Source: Photobacterium proteolyticum (GTDB lineage Bacteria > Pseudomonadota > Gammaproteobacteria > Enterobacterales > Vibrionaceae). From it: a stretch of DNA of 64,000 bases. A program made the translations under genes and the position numbers. This document shows, one piece after another, positions 36,400-44,833 of this stretch. Location: assembly GCF_001939735.1 (NCBI RefSeq), contig NZ_MJIL01000095.1, positions 246,914 through 310,913 of the forward strand, read 5' to 3'. The notes beneath the pieces were generated by a model, which ran no database searches, was not told the DNA's origin, and saw only the letters and a program-made list of their open reading frames with translations. How positions within the stretch are numbered: the first letter of the stretch is position 1; each line of letters begins with the position of its first letter.

Positions 36400-36906
36400 T
36401 TGCTAGAAAAGTTAAATTCACTGATCTATAGCACGTTGGGATTAAGGACTAAGCCCTTTATATTTCGAGTATATGGGTTAGCTCTTACGTGGGGATTAAC
36501 TCTAGTCGTTCTGCATCACTTCATATTCATTGATATTAATGACGTTGTTCCTACTCCGACTGAGGACGAAATTTCAGCAGCTCTGTTTTTCCTCCTGGTT
36601 GATGCACCAATTACTGAAACTCTAATATTCCAATGGTTTATACAAGGCGCTTTTCGCCGAATAACAGGTAGCCCAAGCTTTTCTATTGCAGGTTCAGCTA
36701 TTGTGTTCTCTCTGGTTCATCTGAATAATTCAGTTTTGAATGCAACTATAGTTATAGGCCTCGGGTTTGCACTGGCTTTAACTTATGAATATGTCAGAAT
36801 GAGAATTGGAAATATCTCTGCACTAATTCTTGTCTGTGTGGCACATATTTGTTGGAACTTTCTTACTATCCTTGGTGACTTGTCATTTTGGTTTGGAGTA
36901 AGTTGA
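36400..36906 (+). CDS. CPBP-family intramembrane protein with incomplete protease motif
   Basis: Membrane protein of 168 residues with four or more hydrophobic helices. FSLVHLNNS and VAHICWNFL match motifs 2 and 3 (FxxxH, HxxxN) of the CPBP (CaaX protease/bacteriocin-processing) family. Motif 1, normally EExxxR, is degenerate here (PITETLIFQ), with one Glu kept and Arg replaced by Gln. It may be catalytically impaired. TTG start with GGAG upstream. It follows the GFA gene by 54 bp. Confidence 0.7.
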   Translation: MLEKLNSLIYSTLGLRTKPFIFRVYGLALTWGLTLVVLHHFIFIDINDVVPTPTEDEISAALFFLLVDAPITETLIFQWFIQGAFRRITGSPSFSIAGSAIVFSLVHLNNSVLNATIVIGLGFALALTYEYVRMRIGNISALILVCVAHICWNFLTILGDLSFWFGVS

Positions 36907-37223
36907 ACCAGAAAAGCGAGAGAATCATTTGAGTGAATTACGCTTGGAGCGCGCAAAAACAGAGCTGAAAAACAACACCCCTTATCCTTCAACATAGACT
37001 AGCTAGTCGCACAAGGAATCTATTCTTTGAATCACATCTTGACTTTTCGCCATTACCTCTTGAATAATCACATAAAAAGTTGACGTTACTCACATTTGAA
37101 ACGCCCAGCGCTAATATATAATCGACTAATTATTCTGAAAAATCATCATCTTAAATTTTATAGATTCATTTTTGAAACAAGAGAATAACTTTATAAAATC
37201 AAATAAAATATTGGGTTGTGAAA
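36907..37223. other. Intergenic stretch without recognised features
   Basis: AT-rich spacer of 317 bp between the CPBP gene and the 141-residue unknown. I found no stem-loop with a T-run, no operator-like repeat and no short ORF with a convincing ribosome site. Confidence 0.4.
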
Positions 37224-37646
37224 ATGTTAGGTACATCTAAGTTTAAGGTTACGGTATGCATACTTTTTTCTTCTATACTTATTTCTTTTATATATCCAAA
37301 ATCACAAAATAACACATGTGATGAAAACGTATTATCATTTTATAAAATGATTGATAATGTAACTCCTTTCCTGCGTTTAGATGGTCAGATAATAGTAAAC
37401 AAACCATTGTTAGAAAACTGTACAGTTATCTTTAGTACTTATGATAAGTCTCTGGATGGATTTGTTCTAGCCGATTATGGTGACCAATTACAAAAGGGCT
37501 TTATTAATGAATTTTGTTCAAACAGTAAATATTTGGACATTCTAAGAACAGTACCCAGGATTGGTGGCCGCTTTGTCAATAAACAGGGGAAAGAATTATT
37601 AACAATGTTCATTGATAAAAAAACATGTGAGAACTTTGAAATGTAA
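37224..37646 (+). CDS. Small hypothetical exported or membrane-anchored protein (140 aa)
   Basis: Unrecognised, very AT-rich compared with its neighbours. One hydrophobic N-terminal helix (KVTVCILFSSILISFIY) acts as a signal or anchor. The rest contains several Cys (NNTCDEN, LENCTV, NEFCSN, KKTCENF), suggesting a disulfide-bonded extracytoplasmic domain. The start may be GTG 37218 or ATG 37224; both lie within a weak context. No function is suggested by neighbours. Confidence 0.6.
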   Translation: MLGTSKFKVTVCILFSSILISFIYPKSQNNTCDENVLSFYKMIDNVTPFLRLDGQIIVNKPLLENCTVIFSTYDKSLDGFVLADYGDQLQKGFINEFCSNSKYLDILRTVPRIGGRFVNKQGKELLTMFIDKKTCENFEM

Positions 37647-37847
37647 TGATTAAATATCAAACATTCTTAGATGACAGCTCTGCATGACTGACAAAACTAA
37701 CCTTCGATATTCCTAATCGGTAGAGCTCCTCCCTAATCATGCGTGTGCAAAATAGCAGCTTCTAGTTGAAGCTAGATACGCTCAAAATAAAATACTACCA
37801 AGGAAGATAGTGGCCAAATAAGAAATGAATGGGAGTTTTCTCCTACC

Positions 37848-37884
37848 CCACGCGCTATGCTCTAAATAATTACATAGCGCGTGG
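37848..37884 (-). terminator. Long inverted repeat downstream of ppiC
   Basis: Perfect 12-bp arms (37848-37859 and 37873-37884) with a 13-nt AT-rich loop, 12 bp past the ppiC stop. There is no strong T-run on either side, so it may act as a 3' end stabiliser or weak terminator. Confidence 0.5.
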
Positions 37885-37895
37885 ACAATTCAAAC

Positions 37896-38177
37896 TTAAG
37901 TACGGTATAACACCTTTATGATGTGATAACCGAACTTGGTTTTAACCGGACCGATTGGCTCTAGCACTTTACCGGTGAATACGGCTTTATCAAATGCCGG
38001 AACCATTGCGCCTTTACGGAACTCGCCTAGGTCACCACCACGCTTGCCGGATGGGCAGGTAGAGTATTTCTTTGCCAGGGTCTGGAACTTAGCCCCTTTT
38101 TTCAGTTGCTTCAGAATGTCGTCTGCTTGTTCTTTGTGCTTTACCAGAATATGTAGAGCTGCTGCTGTTGAGGCCAT
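37896..38177 (-). CDS. ppiC: Parvulin-type peptidyl-prolyl cis-trans isomerase
   Basis: Single-domain parvulin of 93 residues, the size of E. coli PpiC (PpiC/par10). It speeds cis/trans isomerisation of Xaa-Pro bonds in the cytosol. HILVKHKEQADDIL, KYSTCPSGKRGGDLGEFRKGAMVPAFDKAVF and KTKFGYHIIKV are family signatures. It has no signal peptide and no other domain. It is expressed alone. Confidence 0.95.
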   Translation of the reverse strand: MASTAAALHILVKHKEQADDILKQLKKGAKFQTLAKKYSTCPSGKRGGDLGEFRKGAMVPAFDKAVFTGKVLEPIGPVKTKFGYHIIKVLYRT

Positions 38178-38274
38178 GATACAAACCTAATATAACCAAT
38201 ATTAAAACGGTGAAAGTGTGCGATAAATCACTAAAAGTCGCAAGCGCTATCTCAATGTAAAATCCTCAAGGCAT

Positions 38275-38304
38275 AAAAAATGCCAGTCGATATGTCGACT
38301 GGCA
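38275..38304 (-). terminator. Terminator of the VC0807-type gene
   Basis: Perfect 10-bp arms (38281-38290 and 38295-38304) with a TATG loop. On the minus strand it is followed by six Ts. It begins 27 bp past the stop. Confidence 0.85.
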
Positions 38305-38330
38305 TTCTTCTCTGTTTGTTTTGAGGCAGA

Positions 38331-39017
38331 TTACTGCGTCTTGAAAATCTCAGCCGTTTCGAGATTGGTCATTTGACGGATCTGGCGCCAGATGAAGTAG
38401 AAGATCCCCATCATCATCACCATCGAAGGAATAGCAATCATTGGGTAGCTCATCAGAGTCAGCTTACCCAGCTCTTCATTGAAGGCCTGAGAACCCGACG
38501 GGCTTGTCACGATCATCGTTGCCAATACGTAGTTCATCACAGAAGAGAATACGAACGTACCAGAGAACAGGTAGTTTGATTTAGCCAGGCAACGCTGAAA
38601 ATCTTTCTCTTTACCATTATCTCCCAACTTCTCTTTAATCAGAGACAAGTTTAGTACCGTGTCGTTGAACAACATTTTGCTCACTACCGGATACTTGGTA
38701 AATGTCGAGATAAAGACTCCCAATCCAATCAAGCCTGGGATAAGCGCCTCTTTCACTGCCAGCCACTTGGCATCAAGTTCCAATAAGCCGATACCACCGG
38801 TCAGCAACACGCTGACGAAGCCAAGCAACGAGATGAAGTTAAACTTCTTGTACTTAATTAACTCATAGCCACCAAAAACAATCGGGAATGCTAAAGCGAC
38901 AACTAACGCGCCAACTGAACCCAGATGCTCATCACCACTCAATTTCATGAGGACAACAGACGGGACAATGACGTTAAAAATCAAATCAGTAAATGGGTTC
39001 GCTTTTTTTTCTGTCAT
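38331..39017 (-). CDS. VC0807-type inner-membrane protein
   Basis: Integral membrane protein of 228 residues with about six hydrophobic helices. NPFTDLIFNVIVPSVVLMKLSG, ALAFPIVFGGYELIKYKKFNFISLLGF and LLTGGIGLLELDAKWLAVKEALIPG match the VC0807 family as I remember it, and function is unknown. An internal cytoplasmic loop contains KEKLGDNGKEKDFQRCLAKSNY. The start MTEKKAN at 39017 is preferred over the upstream TTG that gives MKEI. It has its own terminator. Confidence 0.8.
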   Translation of the reverse strand: MTEKKANPFTDLIFNVIVPSVVLMKLSGDEHLGSVGALVVALAFPIVFGGYELIKYKKFNFISLLGFVSVLLTGGIGLLELDAKWLAVKEALIPGLIGLGVFISTFTKYPVVSKMLFNDTVLNLSLIKEKLGDNGKEKDFQRCLAKSNYLFSGTFVFSSVMNYVLATMIVTSPSGSQAFNEELGKLTLMSYPMIAIPSMVMMMGIFYFIWRQIRQMTNLETAEIFKTQ

Positions 39018-39242
39018 AATCTCTTTCAAACGTTACCTAAAAGTTAATACCGTGCCATTGTTCCGTGAAACGGAGCTGGTGTAAAGGGTGTTGCAGTTAC
39101 AAAGCGTAAATTATCATTCTTGATACGCATATTCTTCTGTTTACTGGCCTGCAAATTCGCTCATCCTCTCCCATACTCTATCAACATGTCTATGAATTAC
39201 CTTGTTACTGTCATCCAGAAACAATGAACAAGGAGCCAAGCA

Positions 39243-40787
39243 ATGGCCAAGCCGCTAATCGCCAATAATAAACCCGTCAAAGTCAGCCTTGAAAAAGGTC
39301 AGGAGTACTACTTTTGCCGATGCGGCCGTTCAACAAAACAGCCCTTCTGTGATGGCTCCCATAAAGGTACAGGCATCACCCCACTACCTTTCAAAGCAGA
39401 ACAAAGCAGTGAAGAGTACTTGTGTGCCTGTAAGCATACCGGAAATGCCCCGTTCTGCGATGGTACTCATAAACAGTTTAGTGGCTCTGACGTCGGAAAA
39501 GAAGGTCCCGGGGTTACAGCAACTAAAGATGCAATGCCAGTAGCCTCTGCCACGAAGGAAGAACCCACTGTCGCTTTTATCCATCAGCTCGCCCGGGAAG
39601 GACTATCCCAAATGGGACATCACGGCCCTATGACAGCCATGGGGGTACCGCGTTATCAGCTTCCTGACTGGAATGATATCCAGATCATGGTGGCTCAAAT
39701 GGCTACCAAGCCGCTGCTTGAAAATGCCAAGGTTGGCAAAGAGCTGGTCATTGGCCCCAAAGCAAAACGTCCACTGGTGCTTGATATACCCTTACTTATT
39801 TCCGATATGAGCTACGGCGCGCTATCTGAAGAAGCCAAAACGGCCTTAGCCATGGGCGCTGAGATGGCCGGTACGGGTATCTGCTCCGGAGAAGGCGGTA
39901 TGCTAGCAGAGGAACAACAGGCCAACAGCCGATACTTCTATGAACTCGCCAGTGCCAAATTTGGCTATCACGAAGGGCTGCTAAAAAAGGTACAGGCTTT
40001 CCACTTTAAAGGGGGACAAGGTGCGAAAACCGGTACGGGAGGCCACCTGCCTGCCGCTAAGAACACAGGAAAAATCGCTAAGACGCGTTGCTTAAAAGAA
40101 GGTACAGACGCTGTTTCTCCGCCCACATTTACCGACTTAAAAACCGTGTCCGACTTCGCCGAGTTTGCCGACAATGTCCGTGAGATCACCGGCGGGATCC
40201 CAATCGGCTTCAAGCTCAGCGCCAATCACATCGAGCGAGACATGGGCTTTGCCCTTGAGGCGGGAGCCGACTACATCATCCTCGACGGTCGCGGAGGCGG
40301 TACCGGCGCAGCGCCTCAAATATTTCGCGATCATATCAGCGTCCCCACTATCCCAGCCCTTGCCAGAGCACGGTATTTTCTCGACAGAACTGGTATGTCT
40401 GATCAGGTCACGCTCATTATTACCGGTGGTCTGCGTGTACCTGCCGATTTCGTTAAAGCCCTGGCACTGGGTGCTGACGGCATCGCCATCGCCAACAGCG
40501 CTATGCAGTCTATTGGCTGTGTTGCCGCGCGAATCTGTAACACCAACAACTGTCCGGCAGGCATCGCGACACAAAAAGAAGACCTACGCCAAAAATTAAA
40601 TTCGGATAAAGCCGCCAAGCAACTGGCTAATTTTCTTACGGCTTCTACTGAGCTAATGCAAGTGATGGCCAGAGCTTGTGGCCACTCCCATCTCAACGAA
40701 TTCAATAAGGATGATTTGGCTACCTGGCACCATGAAATGGCTCGACTCGCAGGCATTGAATACTCCGGCTTTAAGCAACGAGAGTAG
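39243..40787 (+). CDS. CDGSH iron-sulfur / glutamate synthase-type FMN domain fusion
   Basis: Fusion protein of 514 residues. The first 80 residues hold two CDGSH-type clusters: Cys25, Cys27, Cys36, His40 and Cys61, Cys63, Cys72, His76, each expected to bind one 2Fe-2S. The rest is the FMN-binding barrel of glutamate synthase large subunits (LLISDMSYGALSEEAKTALAMGA, FHFKGGQGAKTGTGGHLP, DYIILDGRGGGTGAAP) with the 3Fe-4S-type Cys set CVAARICNTNNC. The glutaminase and GltD domains are absent. It is probably an FMN/Fe-S oxidoreductase; the reaction is unknown. An isochorismatase-like gene follows. Confidence 0.88.
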   Translation: MAKPLIANNKPVKVSLEKGQEYYFCRCGRSTKQPFCDGSHKGTGITPLPFKAEQSSEEYLCACKHTGNAPFCDGTHKQFSGSDVGKEGPGVTATKDAMPVASATKEEPTVAFIHQLAREGLSQMGHHGPMTAMGVPRYQLPDWNDIQIMVAQMATKPLLENAKVGKELVIGPKAKRPLVLDIPLLISDMSYGALSEEAKTALAMGAEMAGTGICSGEGGMLAEEQQANSRYFYELASAKFGYHEGLLKKVQAFHFKGGQGAKTGTGGHLPAAKNTGKIAKTRCLKEGTDAVSPPTFTDLKTVSDFAEFADNVREITGGIPIGFKLSANHIERDMGFALEAGADYIILDGRGGGTGAAPQIFRDHISVPTIPALARARYFLDRTGMSDQVTLIITGGLRVPADFVKALALGADGIAIANSAMQSIGCVAARICNTNNCPAGIATQKEDLRQKLNSDKAAKQLANFLTASTELMQVMARACGHSHLNEFNKDDLATWHHEMARLAGIEYSGFKQRE

Positions 40788-40917
40788 CAAGGCAACTATT
40801 CTGTGAAATTCTACTAACCTCTTATAGTTAAAAGAATATAACTTGATATTCTGATAAGCTGGTTTTAGAGCAAACGGCCATGCTCTATATTGCTCACTCT
40901 CAAAAAAGGACTTTAAA

Positions 40918-41457
40918 ATGCTTAAAGCTGATAATACTGCCCTCGTCATTGTTGATGTCCAAGGGAAGCTGGCCCAGATAATGGATCAGAAGGATGCGCT
41001 GTTCAGTAACCTCGAGACCATTGTCCGAGGTGCCAAAATCCTTGAACTACCAATTGTATGGGTTGAACAGATCCCAGATAAACTGGGTCCGACGATTCCG
41101 CAAATTGCCGATCAGCTGCATGACCACCAGCCTATCGCCAAAAATAGCTTCAGTTGCTATAAGTCCTCAGCCTTTGTCGAAGCGCTGGCTGAAACGCATT
41201 GTCAGAATGTCATTGTTGTTGGCATTGAAGCGCACATCTGTGTTTATCAGACCGTTCTCGAAATGATCAGCGCAGGTTTCCATGTCGAAGTGATCACCGA
41301 TGCTGTGTCGTCACGTGATCCACAGAACAAACAAGTTGCCTTGAACAAGCTTCAGCATGCTGGTGCAGAGCTGTCATGCACGGAAATGGTACTGTTTGAA
41401 CTTCAGGAAATCGCCGAGGGCGAACGCTTCAAGCAAATTCTGAGTATCATTAAGTAG
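40918..41457 (+). CDS. Isochorismatase-like cysteine hydrolase
   Basis: Small hydrolase of 179 residues with the family triad: Asp13 in IVDVQ, Lys75 in IAKNSFSCY and Cys108 in GIEAHICVYQT. It is closest in look to YcaC-like members that act on amides or pyrazinamide-type substrates; the real substrate is unknown. It sits 131 bp after the CDGSH fusion gene, with a terminator behind it, so cotranscription is possible. An A-rich AAAAGGA precedes the ATG. Confidence 0.88.
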   Translation: MLKADNTALVIVDVQGKLAQIMDQKDALFSNLETIVRGAKILELPIVWVEQIPDKLGPTIPQIADQLHDHQPIAKNSFSCYKSSAFVEALAETHCQNVIVVGIEAHICVYQTVLEMISAGFHVEVITDAVSSRDPQNKQVALNKLQHAGAELSCTEMVLFELQEIAEGERFKQILSIIK

Positions 41458-41470
41458 CGGTTTATAGCAA

Positions 41471-41495
41471 AAAGCCGATGGTTCCCATCGGCTTT
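41471..41495. terminator. Terminator after the isochorismatase-like gene
   Basis: Perfect 11-bp arms (41471-41481, 41485-41495) with a TTC loop. There is A-rich sequence on the left and only CTTT on the right; it can serve both convergent genes. Confidence 0.7.
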
Positions 41496-41538
41496 CAATC
41501 TTTGCATTCAACCGTTTTATGACTGAGCTAGTCTGTCG

Positions 41539-42300
41539 TTAATAGCCGACCCCTGCGCAGTAAGATGAGATAAAAATTAACCCCAGGGCAAATGTCATTA
41601 CATGCAATACAGGCTTACTTTTCGTCAAAGTCGGCATCAACCACACGCCAACCGCGGCAAGCAACAGCCCTAAGCTCAGAACATGCGCGATAAACGGCGA
41701 CAGTTCGTTGTAGGTTTCAGCACGGCTTGCAAGATCAGTAAGCTGAGGAATACCGGTAAAAAGACAAATAACGGCAATTGCACTACCCAGCAGAGGCAGA
41801 TAACGGTTAACTTCCTCGACTTTGTGTTCGGCTCTAATCAATGCAGTGTGGGCAAACAAAGTTCCACCACATAAGGTTGTTGCAATGAAATGAACAGCCA
41901 CCAGCCACTGTTCGCTACGCTCTACCAAACCATGTCCGAAATAAAGAAAACCGCTTGCTAGTGTAACCGCAAGCATCCCACTTCTAAGGGTATCACTGCC
42001 CATCAGCGCTTTCTCGGCAAACCAGTAAAGCAAGGCAAGTACGAAGAATACGGTTGTCATCAGCGCTTCAACACTGAAGCTGTATACCGAATGGGTATTA
42101 GACATCATCAAATTTATTTCGCGTAGGATCAACGAAGCAAATAGTAACATCCAGAGTACTGGCATCGTTTTATGCAAGCGATCGCTTTGACCAAAACACA
42201 ACTTTCTACTGAAAATCACCAAGCCCAAAACAATGAAAGATCCAATCGCAAGCTGGGCAAACACACTGGATAAAATAAATGGCCAATCAAACCAAGCCAT
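41539..42300 (-). CDS. DmsC-like membrane anchor protein
   Basis: Polytopic membrane protein of 253 residues with about eight helices. The N-terminus MAWFDWPFILSSVFAQLAIGSFIVLGL and the spacing of helices resemble DmsC/YnfH-type anchors of DMSO reductases, which pass electrons from menaquinol to an Fe-S subunit. No DmsA or DmsB gene adjoins it; the nearest molybdoenzyme gene, at 44834, is a soluble formate dehydrogenase-like fusion. The assignment rests on motif memory and is moderate. Confidence 0.6.
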   Translation of the reverse strand: MAWFDWPFILSSVFAQLAIGSFIVLGLVIFSRKLCFGQSDRLHKTMPVLWMLLFASLILREINLMMSNTHSVYSFSVEALMTTVFFVLALLYWFAEKALMGSDTLRSGMLAVTLASGFLYFGHGLVERSEQWLVAVHFIATTLCGGTLFAHTALIRAEHKVEEVNRYLPLLGSAIAVICLFTGIPQLTDLASRAETYNELSPFIAHVLSLGLLLAAVGVWLMPTLTKSKPVLHVMTFALGLIFISSYCAGVGY

Positions 42301-42569
42301 GATCTACCTCTTCAATCTGACCCTGTTTCACCACAGGATGCTCAGAAATTATATGGAGTAATGAAAGCCGCGTATTGTGCCTGAAGCCGAACCGATGTGC
42401 CAGAATTGATAGAGTTAAGCCCATGACCCGATACATCAACCGTTAGGCAATGGTGGGCAGACTCACAGCAAACGAATTTTCTTCAAGAAATAAGCACCAT
42501 AAGAAGCTGCTCTGATCACAGGTTTGAGGCCAGACCATCAATTATCAGACAAAAAATAACGGTTAGTTG

Positions 42570-42599
42570 TTGACTAAAATCCCGACTATCCGCTATCTT
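42570..42599 (+). promoter_or_regulatory. Putative sigma-70 promoter of nagA
   Basis: TTGACT (42570-42575) and TATCTT (42594-42599) spaced 18 bp. The putative -10 overlaps a palindrome at 42597-42619. This is a by-eye assignment. Confidence 0.4.
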
Positions 42600-42619
42600 A
42601 TTTTTAATGAAAAAATAAG
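42597..42619 (+). promoter_or_regulatory. NagC/Mlc-like operator upstream of nagA
   Basis: 23-bp palindrome with perfect 9-bp arms CTTATTTTT and AAAAATAAG around a 5-nt centre. The AT-rich arms and length resemble NagC/Mlc sites. It overlaps the probable -10 element, a fit for repression. Identity of the binding protein is inferred. Confidence 0.5.
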
Positions 42620-42716
42620 TATCGCGAAGTTTGTACATTACGGTTGGAAGAGAAGAGGCTGCATAACTTTGCCATTCACTTCTGGAATTGAACAGATTAA
42701 TTATTCAGAGACGCCT

Positions 42717-43841
42717 ATGTTTGCAATAACTCACGTTGATGTATTTGATGGCACTAGCATTATAACGAACCAAGCCATACTCGTGGAAAGTGACACGATT
42801 CAGGCTGTTGTCCCGATGGATCAAGCATCATTGCCTGAAGAAACCTATGATGGTACTGGGTTAACAGCAACAGCTGGCTTTATTGATGTTCAGCTCAACG
42901 GCTGTGGCGGCGTACTGCTCAACACAGATATCCGCAAAGAGACGCTGGATATCATGAACCAAACCAACCTGCAAAACGGTACCACCCAGTACCTTCCTAC
43001 TTTCATTACGAGCGGTAACGACGCAATGCGTCAGGTCATCGATATGGTCGGTGATATTGATAACAGACCATCTGTGGGGATCCTTGGGCTGCACCTTGAA
43101 GGTCCCTTCATAAGTAAAGAGAAAAAAGGCGCTCACGATCCTATTCACATTCGCCACCTAGACGAAATGACCGCCTACTATCTGGCTGACCACGCCGATA
43201 AAATCAAAGTGATCACTCTGGCACCTGAAAACACCTCCCAATCTGTCATCGACATTCTCACCGAGGCGGGTATTACTGTCTCTCTCGGCCATACCAATGC
43301 CACTTACAAACAGCTTGATGAAAAGCACGGCATTACCATGGCAACTCATTTATACAATGCCATGAGCCCGCTTGGGTCACGCGAGCCCGGCGTCGTCGGT
43401 TACATTTTCGATAAAAAACCGCATGCCGGCATCATTGTCGACGGCATTCACTCTGATTTTGCTTCTGTGCGTATTGCCCATGAGATCATGGGAGAGAACC
43501 TGTTTATGGTCACCGATGCTGTTACCCCTGCCGGAACAGACATGACTGAATACGATATGGCCGGAACCAGAGGCTATGTCACCAACGGAAAGTGCCACTA
43601 TGAAGATGGAACAATAGCTGGTGCTGCAATCACGATGATTGAAGGAGTGCAAAACCTAATCAATCATGTTGGAGTTAGTAGAGAGGAAGCATTACGGATG
43701 GCCAGCCTCTATCCAGCCAAAGCCTTAAAGATTGATGACCACTACGGTGTCATTGCCAAGGGCTACAAAGCAAATATCACCTTGCTGACACCAAACAACG
43801 AAGTTCACAGCGTGTATCAGATGGGTACCAAGCGCATTTGA
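42717..43841 (+). CDS. nagA: N-acetylglucosamine-6-phosphate deacetylase
   Basis: Amidohydrolase of 374 residues that removes acetate from GlcNAc-6-phosphate, a step in chitin and amino-sugar use. Metal and substrate motifs: FIDVQLNGCGG near residue 50, LHLEGPFISKEKKGAH, SLGHTNATYKQ, THLYNAMSPLGSREPG, IVDGIHSDF and VTDAVTPAG. The start at 42717 matches the usual N-terminus (MFAITHVDVFDG). No nagB, nagC or nagE gene adjoins it here. A possible NagC-like operator lies 100 bp upstream. Confidence 0.95.
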   Translation: MFAITHVDVFDGTSIITNQAILVESDTIQAVVPMDQASLPEETYDGTGLTATAGFIDVQLNGCGGVLLNTDIRKETLDIMNQTNLQNGTTQYLPTFITSGNDAMRQVIDMVGDIDNRPSVGILGLHLEGPFISKEKKGAHDPIHIRHLDEMTAYYLADHADKIKVITLAPENTSQSVIDILTEAGITVSLGHTNATYKQLDEKHGITMATHLYNAMSPLGSREPGVVGYIFDKKPHAGIIVDGIHSDFASVRIAHEIMGENLFMVTDAVTPAGTDMTEYDMAGTRGYVTNGKCHYEDGTIAGAAITMIEGVQNLINHVGVSREEALRMASLYPAKALKIDDHYGVIAKGYKANITLLTPNNEVHSVYQMGTKRI

Positions 43842-43882
43842 TAGACAGTGTGAATCAATAAAGCCTAAAATATATCAAACAT

Positions 43883-43912
43883 AAAAAAAGCGAGCCTTTA
43901 GCTCGCTTTTTT
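43883..43912. terminator. Bidirectional terminator after nagA
   Basis: Stem AAAAAAAGCGAGC / GCTCGCTTTTTT with a short CTTTA loop. It has T-runs in both directions, between nagA and the convergent membrane-protein gene. Confidence 0.85.
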
Positions 43913-43926
43913 ACTGAATGCTGCAA

Positions 43927-44310
43927 TTAAGCTGTTTTCGTTTTTAACTTGTTTGCCTCAGTGGCTGCCGTAGCTCTGGCCATCTGGAACTCACGCAGTT
44001 TTGAGTAGAGGTAAGTAACCACAATTGAAAAGAACAGGTACGAAAGAGCAAAAACGATTGGCGAGTTAATCACGTTCGCTTCCAGGCCCCACATAACGCC
44101 AGCTATAGTGACCGCCATTTTGGCCATCATCCCCATCAATAGCAGCAATAATGCAAGCTGTGGGTATCGTGTTGAGCAGCGAAATGCCAGCCAGTAACCT
44201 GTACCTACTGCAACTGATGCAATACCTAACCCGGCCATGAATGAATGAAAATGTTCTCCAGAAAGCACGCCGCCTAAAGTCGACATTAGAAAAATCAGAG
44301 CGAACTTCAT
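43927..44310 (-). CDS. Small four-helix membrane protein (127 aa)
   Basis: Unrecognised integral membrane protein. Four hydrophobic helices: KFALIFLMSTLGGVLSG, FMAGLGIASVAVGTGYWLAF, LALLLLLMGMMAKMAVTIAGVM and IVFALSYLFFSIVVTYLYS. A Lys/Arg-rich cytosolic tail follows. The start at 44310 has GAGGAG upstream. The layout is faintly like small AtpI-type proteins, but this cannot be affirmed. Confidence 0.65.
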   Translation of the reverse strand: MKFALIFLMSTLGGVLSGEHFHSFMAGLGIASVAVGTGYWLAFRCSTRYPQLALLLLLMGMMAKMAVTIAGVMWGLEANVINSPIVFALSYLFFSIVVTYLYSKLREFQMARATAATEANKLKTKTA

Positions 44311-44762
44311 ACATACTCCTCTAAAACGAATAAGAGAAAAACAACCTTTCAATGCTAATCATTGCTAACAGGGATATTTTCCCATCTTTTGTTCAATAAT
44401 CATACTTCCCCAAAAGAAGCCGAAACCTAAAAGAATGCTAAAAGCTTATATTTTTACATCCTGTAACATGCTAAGGGCGCATTATTACAGGAATATTTCA
44501 CCAAGAGTTAATTGATTGTTAAAAATAGCGTGAATTGTAAGAAATCTTTTCAAATCGTTACTATTGAAATAAATCTTCTAGAAAAAACAAAATTCTTCCA
44601 AAAAAAGCAGCAGGAGAATTTATCAACAGGCCAGATTGGTTTATTAAATATGGAATTTAAGATTTATCGAATGGATGTGTTTTTTGCGTGATTCTGGCGA
44701 GCTTTATGCTTAAAAATCGTTCAACAATTGACCATCCGCGCTTCCAGTAGCTGACTACAGAT
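44311..44762. other. Intergenic stretch without recognised features
   Basis: AT-rich spacer of about 450 bp upstream of the small membrane-protein gene and downstream of the formate dehydrogenase-like gene. I see no ORF or RNA gene that can be supported. Confidence 0.4.
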
Positions 44763-44791
44763 AAAAAAACACCCGACCGAGGCCGGGTGTT
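44763..44791 (-). terminator. Terminator of the formate dehydrogenase-like gene
   Basis: 8-bp paired arms AACACCCG / CGGGTGTT (44769-44776 and 44784-44791), followed on the minus strand by seven Ts. It is about 45 bp past the stop. Confidence 0.8.
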
Positions 44792-44833
44792 CGAACGTTA
44801 GAGCTGATGCTATAAAGCTCAGTTAGATCAGTT

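Noticed and set aside
34731..37895. Integron cassette array
   Set aside because: Small unrelated genes suggested cassettes, but I found no attC-like repeats with inverse core and core sites between them and no integrase.
40137..40574. Opposite-strand frame inside the CDGSH fusion gene
   Set aside because: It is wholly inside a well-conserved gene on the other strand and has no recognisable domain or ribosome site.
44763..44791. Transposon end or other mobile element boundary
   Set aside because: The repeat is short and has a T-run on one side only, the form of an intrinsic terminator. No transposase is nearby.
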